In this document: piece by piece, positions 58,933 through 64,000 of the stretch
Layout: each line of letters starts with the position of its first letter
Numbering within the stretch: the first letter of the stretch is position 1
NCBI GenBank assembly: GCA_021234155.1
Contig: JAJEKV010000030.1
Location: 10,418,525-10,482,524 of the forward strand
Length of the DNA stretch: 64,000 bases
DNA from: Isoetes taiwanensis
Taxonomy: Eukaryota; Streptophyta; Lycopodiopsida; Isoetales; Isoetaceae
Direction of reading: 5' to 3'
Translations under genes and position numbers: made by a program
Notes under the pieces: model-generated
Database searches by the model: none
What the model saw: the letters and a program-made list of their open reading frames with translations, nothing else
What the model was told of the DNA's origin: nothing

Positions 58933-59505
58933 CTAAGAAATGAAGTGCCCATCATGATTCACAATCTGTAGGAATGTCGACCAAATTTCCCACTTAACTG
59001 TGCCAGACAAGCTTGAGACTTGGTAAGCCTGCCACAACTTATGCCTCAAGATCGGAACCAACCGAAAAGGGCTAAGCACTGCATTCTGGAAGACCTTCGC
59101 TCTCCGTCTTTTCCAAATCAACCACAAAAGCCAAGCTCTGCATAAATGGAACGCCTGCTGCTTGGCCACTGACCAACTGCTAGGAAAGACTCCCACGAGA
59201 AGCTTCTGACTACACAGTGAAGACCCAAAGAGGGCTCTCACCCAGGACCAAGCTGCCCCTACCTCTGTGCATAGGACAAAGCAAAGGCTCAATGGTCTCT
59301 CGGCCCTCCCACATAGGGGCATGTTTCCGCTACACGAGGCTCGAACACAGTGTACTTTCGGACATTCACCACGAGGCTCTGGTGCAAGATCTGCCATAAA
59401 AGGGTGCGGGATTTTAGGAGGAGGCAATGTATTCCACGCCCACTTCCACATGGCGGGCCACTTACTCCCCTGGAAGCTTAAGTGACCACTTATCCGGCGG
59501 CGCAA
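58933..59505 (-). pseudogene. LINE copy B zinc-type (zf-RVT) and C-terminal region
   Basis: This 190-codon minus-strand frame covers KWPAMWKWAWNTLPPPKI, a run with CPKVHCVRASCSGNMPLCG (remnant of the zf-RVT cysteines), then FHLCRAWLLWLIWKRRRAKV and the C-terminus. It ends about 60 bases before the poly(A) tail. It is one of the longest intact stretches of the element. Confidence 0.85.
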
Positions 59506-59539
59506 TGTGTCCCAAGCGCTAGAAGCCCATAAGCCGATG

Positions 59540-60270
59540 CTACAAACCGAGATGCATCAAGTCCACTATCGACTTCCAAACGCGATTGACTTGAGAAGAC
59601 AAGCGCAATGGAATAGCATTCGCAATTCTGGCCCAAGTCCGAATGTCCCAAATACCAAGGCCAAATCGATCCCTAAAAACTCCCACGGCGCCAGATGACC
59701 CTCCCAATACCGATCCACGGATGGATGTTACCCCCGCAGCAATCCATCGGCGCCGAAAATACACGGGTGTAGGGAAGAGGCCAAGGGAGATGCGAGAATC
59801 CAAGGGTACCCACAGAAAGGGCGATGAGGCTACCATACACCTGCTAGGGTCCAATGAAAAGAGAACCTTGACCACCTTCCGGCCTTGAGGAGACCTTTAA
59901 GAAAAGGCGAAGCATGAGGGAATGGCCGCAAATCCTCAAACGAGCCCACGACAACCGAGCGGGATTGCCGCTTCCTAAACACAATAGAGTGGCGGCGGCG
60001 GCGTGCCAACAGAGCCAATCACGGGATTGTTGCTCCCGCAACAACCGCCGGATGAATTTCGACACGGAGAACCTTCGTGTGCAAGGACACATCAAGCATA
60101 CCTAAGCCCCCCCGCCTTTACGGGGCACACACTTCCACCATGCGACCTTCACCAGAGCCCCCTCCTCATTTCCTCCCCAAACAAAATTGCGAATGGTGTC
60201 ATCCAACTCCTTAACCACACTTTCTCGCGCAGAAAAGTATGCGGGAGGTCAAGGTAAACATGAGTGCTAC
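59540..60270 (-). pseudogene. LINE copy B thumb/connection region
   Basis: The frames at 59,540-59,875, 59,830-60,018 and 59,844-60,095 overlap. They include FEDLRPFPHASPFLKGLLK, WDIRTWARIANAIPLRLSS and QVNRVWKS, homologous to the inverted segment of copy A. Two or more frameshifts separate them. Confidence 0.82.
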
Positions 60271-60351
60271 TGAGCAATCGACTTGGCTACCGAATCCTAC
60301 CAGCCATGGTGAGTTTACTTCCCCTCCACCCGTTCAGATCTTTGCTTAAGA

Positions 60352-61125
60352 TTACGTAATGTCTCCTGAAATTGCCCTAGCATTAATGTCCAAGCCAAAT
60401 GGTATGCCTAACAGTTTGGCACCGTGGTGTGGCGATGTAAGAGCCCGTGGAAACCGACTCAACCACGCAGAGGAGGTTCCTCCGGTACCCACATGGCGAA
60501 ACACTTCGACCCGGTTAAGCAAGCACCACGAAGCTAAAGAAAAGGCATCCAAAATATTCTTGGCTGCCTGGAGATTGGACTCATCTGCATGAAGAAAGAG
60601 GAATGTACCATCCGCAAATTGATTGCAAACCTGTTGCGACCCATCATCACCTTGCACCACATTGTCAGCAACTGCCACCTGAAAAAGCTGCGAAAGAGCT
60701 TCTGCCACTATAGTGAACAGGAAGGGGGCCAACAGACATCCCTGCCTAATGCCTCGGCCCACAGAAAAGATTGAAGAGGTCTCACCCTGACACCACACTG
60801 TCGCCCTAGCAGACACGTGCAGCTTCATAACCGTTTCCCTGAAACTAGGTCCACACCCAAAGGCCTGCATCATATCTGCCAAGAACTGCCAGCTAACACT
60901 GTCAAAAGCCCAATGCACTCCCTCAAAAGCAGCAGCCACATTATGAAGAATGTTCCGCTGTGGTATAAAACCAGACTGCTCTGCACTAATGGCGTGAACT
61001 AGTACTCGCTTAAGCCTCTCGGCCAAAGCCTTAGCAATGATTTTATACACTATGCATACAATGAGTAATAGGCCTCCGGTCATTGATGGTTTTAGGATGC
61101 TTACTTGGGTATAAGTGAAATACAA
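60352..61125 (-). pseudogene. LINE copy B reverse transcriptase, catalytic motifs lost
   Basis: This 257-codon minus-strand frame carries YKIIAKALAERLKR, EQSGFIPQRNILHN, GIRQGCLLAPFLFTIVAEAL and LLGIPFG, all RT landmarks. Motif A (VDFAKAYD in copy A) is missing: the text passes from FEGVHWA directly to FDSVSW, an in-frame loss. Motif C reads FADG in place of FADD, an Asp-to-Gly change (GGT for GAT). The enzyme would be inactive even with the frame restored, in contrast to copy A, whose two motifs are intact but frame-shifted. Confidence 0.88.
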
Positions 61126-61790
61126 CCTGTATTCAGCAGAGGATGCATCGAGTTATTCCCCAACAGATCCACATACACCTGCACCACCGAGTCCCCCACC
61201 CATTCCCAGTACTTCTGAAAAAACTCCACTGGTATTCCATCTAATCCAGGACACTTATTCCGAGCCAACAGGCGGCATGCATCCCCCAACTCCTGCCCTG
61301 TCAACGGCTCCTCTAAGCTCTGTCTTTGAAGGGCTGAGATTCTTGGCGATACCTTGGCCGCCCAGACTCTTGAAAAACACTGCGGAGGGAAGCGGGCTCT
61401 CCTTGAAAAATGTTTCATAGTGCGCTGCTACAAAGGCCTTGATAGCATCTGGTTGCTGCAACAACACTCCCTGGGGTGTAACTATGTCCGCCATGGCTGC
61501 TGCATACTTCTTCTAGCGGGCTGCTCGGAAAAAGACTTTAGAGCAAGTGTCAGACTGCTTCAGCCACGTCAAAACTGCTTTGACCCTGGCCTGCGACACC
61601 TTGGCCTCCTCCTCAACCTCGATCTGACGAAGCACCTGCTGCTCATGCAAGCCATCAGAGACCCGCCCTCTAAGAGACTCTCCGCATATAAGGCATCCAA
61701 CCTGCGACGTTGAGCCAAAGCCTTTTGCCGCCCCCATTCTTTCGCAAATTGTTTTACCCTAGCCAATTCTGTAACCATTGCACTCATTCC
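61101..61790 (-). pseudogene. LINE copy B linker between endonuclease and RT
   Basis: Overlapping minus-strand frames contain GQELGDACRLLARNKCPGLD and GIPVEFFQKYWEWVGD, the conserved lead-in to RT. Upstream come YETFFKESPLP and a charged, probably coiled stretch, WGRQKALAQRRRLDALYAE. It is the same as 48,598-49,168 of copy A. Confidence 0.83.
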
Positions 61791-61825
61791 GCTATCCTGG
61801 CTGAATATCTCTGCGCCAAATGAGC

Positions 61826-62341
61826 TTACGGCCCGTGATGAACTCGATCCTGAAGAAAGCTTGTGTTAAGCTTAAAAACCGTCCTGAGAGGCCGCGGTGG
61901 GTGGTCATGAAGCCACTGAATGATCTGGGGAGTGTGATCAGAGACAGAGGTGGCCAGAACATTCACCCTAGTGAAGGATGGAGCATAATCCAAGACTGCT
62001 GGAGTGCCATAAACTCTATCCAGCCTAGAGTATGCCCTACCATGCCCCAGCCAATTATTGCACCAAGTAAAATTCCGATCCCCGGGAAGCTCTGTCAAAC
62101 CCCACTCCTGCACAAACCTAAGCCATTGGTCACGCTCAAAACCCTGCACAATATCTGAATCAATACCATGCCTGTCCTCTGGGAGCTCCACCATGTTAAA
62201 GTCATCCAGGACAAACCATGTAGAACCCATACCAAAGGATTGGAGCTTATTTCGCAATTGTGCCCATAAGCAACCTCTCTGAGTGGCCCCAATTGGTGCA
62301 TACACATTCAGTAAGCCCCACTCTGACCGCCCTCCTTCCAT
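61826..62341 (-). pseudogene. LINE copy B AP-type endonuclease domain
   Basis: This 171-codon minus-strand frame covers the C-terminal half of the target-nicking endonuclease: LLNVYAP, DDFNMVELPEDRHG (normally GDFN), RNFTWCNN, YSRLDRVYGTPAVLDYAP and SDHTPQII. The N-terminal half, with the first catalytic residues, is not in this frame. The Gly-to-Asp change in GDFN may or may not matter. Confidence 0.85.
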
Positions 62342-62793
62342 TTAATCACTTTGCCATCGCCTTGGCTATCTGTGGGCTGAAAAGGTTACATGTACAACCA
62401 TTTTCCAACAAATCAAAGTACCTCCCCGCCCCTCGCCTGCGTTGTACCGCAGCGACGCATCGATTACCCAAGATATTCATTAGGTTGGTAATATCACCCC
62501 TGGCACATTTAACACAAGATATCTGGATTAAGATTCTTCACAGCCATGGCGAGACATGCTCGCTTATTCGGAGAGGATTTGATGCCTCTCACATTCCAAG
62601 ATAGAATTTTCTTATCCATGTGGGTCGTTGTGCACCAAGGGTCCGGGATCCCCTTGTAAAGCCTCACATGCCTCAACACTATCAGGCCGTGAAGAAAAGT
62701 TCTCGACTACCCGACAATCACCATTCGATCCACTTGAGGAGGGACCTCATGCAATGGGACCGCAATGGGCTAAGTGACCCTCTTGAGGAACTC

Positions 62794-64000
62794 TCACCGA
62801 GCTCGCCTCCTAGAAACAACTTGTTGCCACCCTTCCTTTTTTTTCTCGCCGCAACTCTTCAATGCGGCAAGTCTCCCTACGCACCTCGGGATCCACCATA
62901 TGAGAGGAGGGTTCAGTTGTGTCTCTGATGCCCACCCGCCCACACCCACCTTCAACACGGGGGGAACAAGTGCGAGGGGGTGAAGGCGGCCAACCACTAT
63001 TTGCTCACCTTTGCTTGGGCCGAAAGTGAGGTTTATCTTTGGTGAAACCGCTTAAGCGAGGAAAACATTGCCAAAAGCTCTCCCCCATTGAGCAAGTCCA
63101 ACCGGAAGTAAGAATAAAAATCACCACTTTTAACCACAAGACTCGAGGTACCATCTCATCTCCCCAATACCTACACATATCTGCGGGTGCACCCACAATC
63201 GAGTCGCGCTATGTGAGTTCCCGTACCACTAGAAACTCAAGCACCATCATCTCTCGAGGCGATCTTGGATTTGAAGCCAACATGGCACTCTAACCGCAGC
63301 AGGCCCAGCGTAAGAGAAACCCGGAGCATAATGCCGGAACAAAACATAGGCCCCTCCCATACGCCGCCACTCCATGCGAGACCAACCGCTCCACCGTGGC
63401 CTCGAAATCAACCATAATAAGAAAAAATTATTACCCGAGACTTCGTGGTCACATATGGAGGCAACCCCACCTCTTAAACCGAGCCCGTGAGCCGCATCTC
63501 CAAGCCTCTGCATATCCAAAAAGGCCCGATTGAAATGGCCTTACAATCAAGATGCAACCAAATTCTCTCAGATAATGCACATGCTTCGGGTGATTGATTT
63601 CTACAACAGAGGTAATGATTTAAAACTTGTCGCAAATCCTCCTTATTATTACTCGCTTCTAAGATAAGCGAAGGCCTCTGTCACCCTAGAACTTTTCTCT
63701 CTCACTTTTCTGCTTTACAACGGTTGCCTAATCCAATCGTAAAAACCTAGGCCTAGAAAGGCGGGCAACAATGTCATTACCTTTCCATGCATGAGGAGTT
63801 GGGGCTCGTGGCGGTTGAGGCACCACCTCCGAGAAGCTACTGATATCCGAAAGGGGTCCTCTCGGCGACATCACCATTCACACCAACCAAGGATGGCAAA
63901 GTTACAGACTCCAAAGGTGGCATTGAGCTGGGCACCACCTCTCTATTCTCCATCCCACCCGACCCCAAAAGCCGGCTCCACGGGAATCCACCGGCCCCCT
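62794..64000 (-). pseudogene. LINE copy B ORF1 (gag-like, DUF4283-type), partial
   Basis: 62,794-62,997 encodes the ORF1 end with the EGWQQVVSRR block. 63,247-63,519 reads LDMQRLGDAAHGLGLRGGVA. Further upstream broken frames include NGKVMTLLP-like sequence and GLGFYDWIRQPL, the DUF4283 order of plant L1 ORF1. Its role is RNA binding and packaging. Multiple frameshifts are present, and the start lies beyond 64,000. Confidence 0.75.

Larger units (their letters stand above)
58853..64000 (-). mobile_element. L1-type LINE copy B, collinear, runs off the right end
   Basis: The poly(A) tail is seen as 19 T at 58,853-58,871. Reading upward on the minus strand come 3' UTR, zinc/C-terminal region, thumb, RT, linker, endonuclease and ORF1 with a DUF4283-like domain. 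The order is that of plant L1 elements, without the inversion found in copy A. Frames are broken in many places, and two RT catalytic sites are damaged. The 5' end lies beyond the window. It belongs to the same family as 46,432-50,472. Confidence 0.92.

Noticed and set aside
61101-61494. Plus-strand frames over the LINEs (for example proline-rich 61,115-61,420)
   Set aside because: They are shadows of the minus-strand LINE coding sequence.
17237-63000. C-to-T decay (methyl-cytosine deamination or RIP-like mutation) as cause of repeat differences
   Set aside because: Many changes are indels or multi-base replacements at CTG/CAG, not C-to-T or G-to-A transitions.
1-64000. tRNA, rRNA, organelle insertions, CRISPR arrays
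   Set aside because: No cloverleaf with B-box, rRNA core, chloroplast or mitochondrial gene, or regularly spaced repeats with unique spacers was seen by eye; a covariance-model scan could still find a small RNA.

Overview
The window is nuclear DNA of a large, repeat-rich plant genome. A fern or another spore-bearing land plant is my best guess; the species cannot be fixed from the sequence. The basis is a PPR-repeat fragment in the style of fern and lycophyte PLS proteins, RTE-type LINE reverse transcriptase of a kind I associate with such genomes, plant-only gene families (GIL1/DUF641 and a TEBICHI-type DNA polymerase theta fragment), and very low gene density. No rRNA, tRNA, CRISPR or prokaryotic feature was seen.

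Layout. 1-4,076 is one copy of a 4-kb dispersed segment; the second copy is at 17,237-21,275. From about 5,990 to 23,289 lies a nest of transposons. An old RTE-type LINE is cut first by a Ty1/Copia element (6,338-11,737, minus strand, both LTRs present) and again by a 9.8-kb CACTA DNA transposon (12,797-22,582, perfect ATG target duplication). The CACTA element carries a hairpin repeat, a PPR gene fragment and the second 4-kb copy. Two further LINE remnants face each other at 23.9-26.9 kb.

27-46 kb is the most gene-like part. It has a tandem pair of small intact genes of unknown function (28,365 and 30,100), a broken GIL1-family gene (32.9-33.9 kb), several exon-like fragments, a three-unit tandem array (38.9-40.3 kb) and a broken unknown gene near 42 kb. 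Short tandem duplications are unusually common from 36 to 40 kb.

46.4-50.5 kb is an L1-type LINE (minus strand) with an internal 1-kb inversion. 50.5-58.8 kb is mostly unassigned; it contains an RTE LINE 3' end, and a fragment of a DNA polymerase theta gene with intron boundaries still visible. 58.85-64.0 kb is a second, longer copy of the L1-type LINE, running off the right end.

The most interesting signal is a 140-175 bp hairpin-headed repeat present four times on the plus strand (15,078; 32,586; 43,758; 54,622). Each copy is followed within a few hundred bases by a different, partial coding sequence on the same strand. Two of the four are also followed downstream by a shared 55-bp palindromic module that carries the reverse complement of part of the head. 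This looks like an undescribed (Helentron/Helitron-like?) element that picks up gene pieces.

A caution applies to all repeat-derived frames. Where two repeat copies can be compared, differences pile up at CTG/CAG triplets and are not simple C-to-T changes. That points to long-read miscalls at CHG-methylated sites, so some frameshifts in transposons may be assembly errors.
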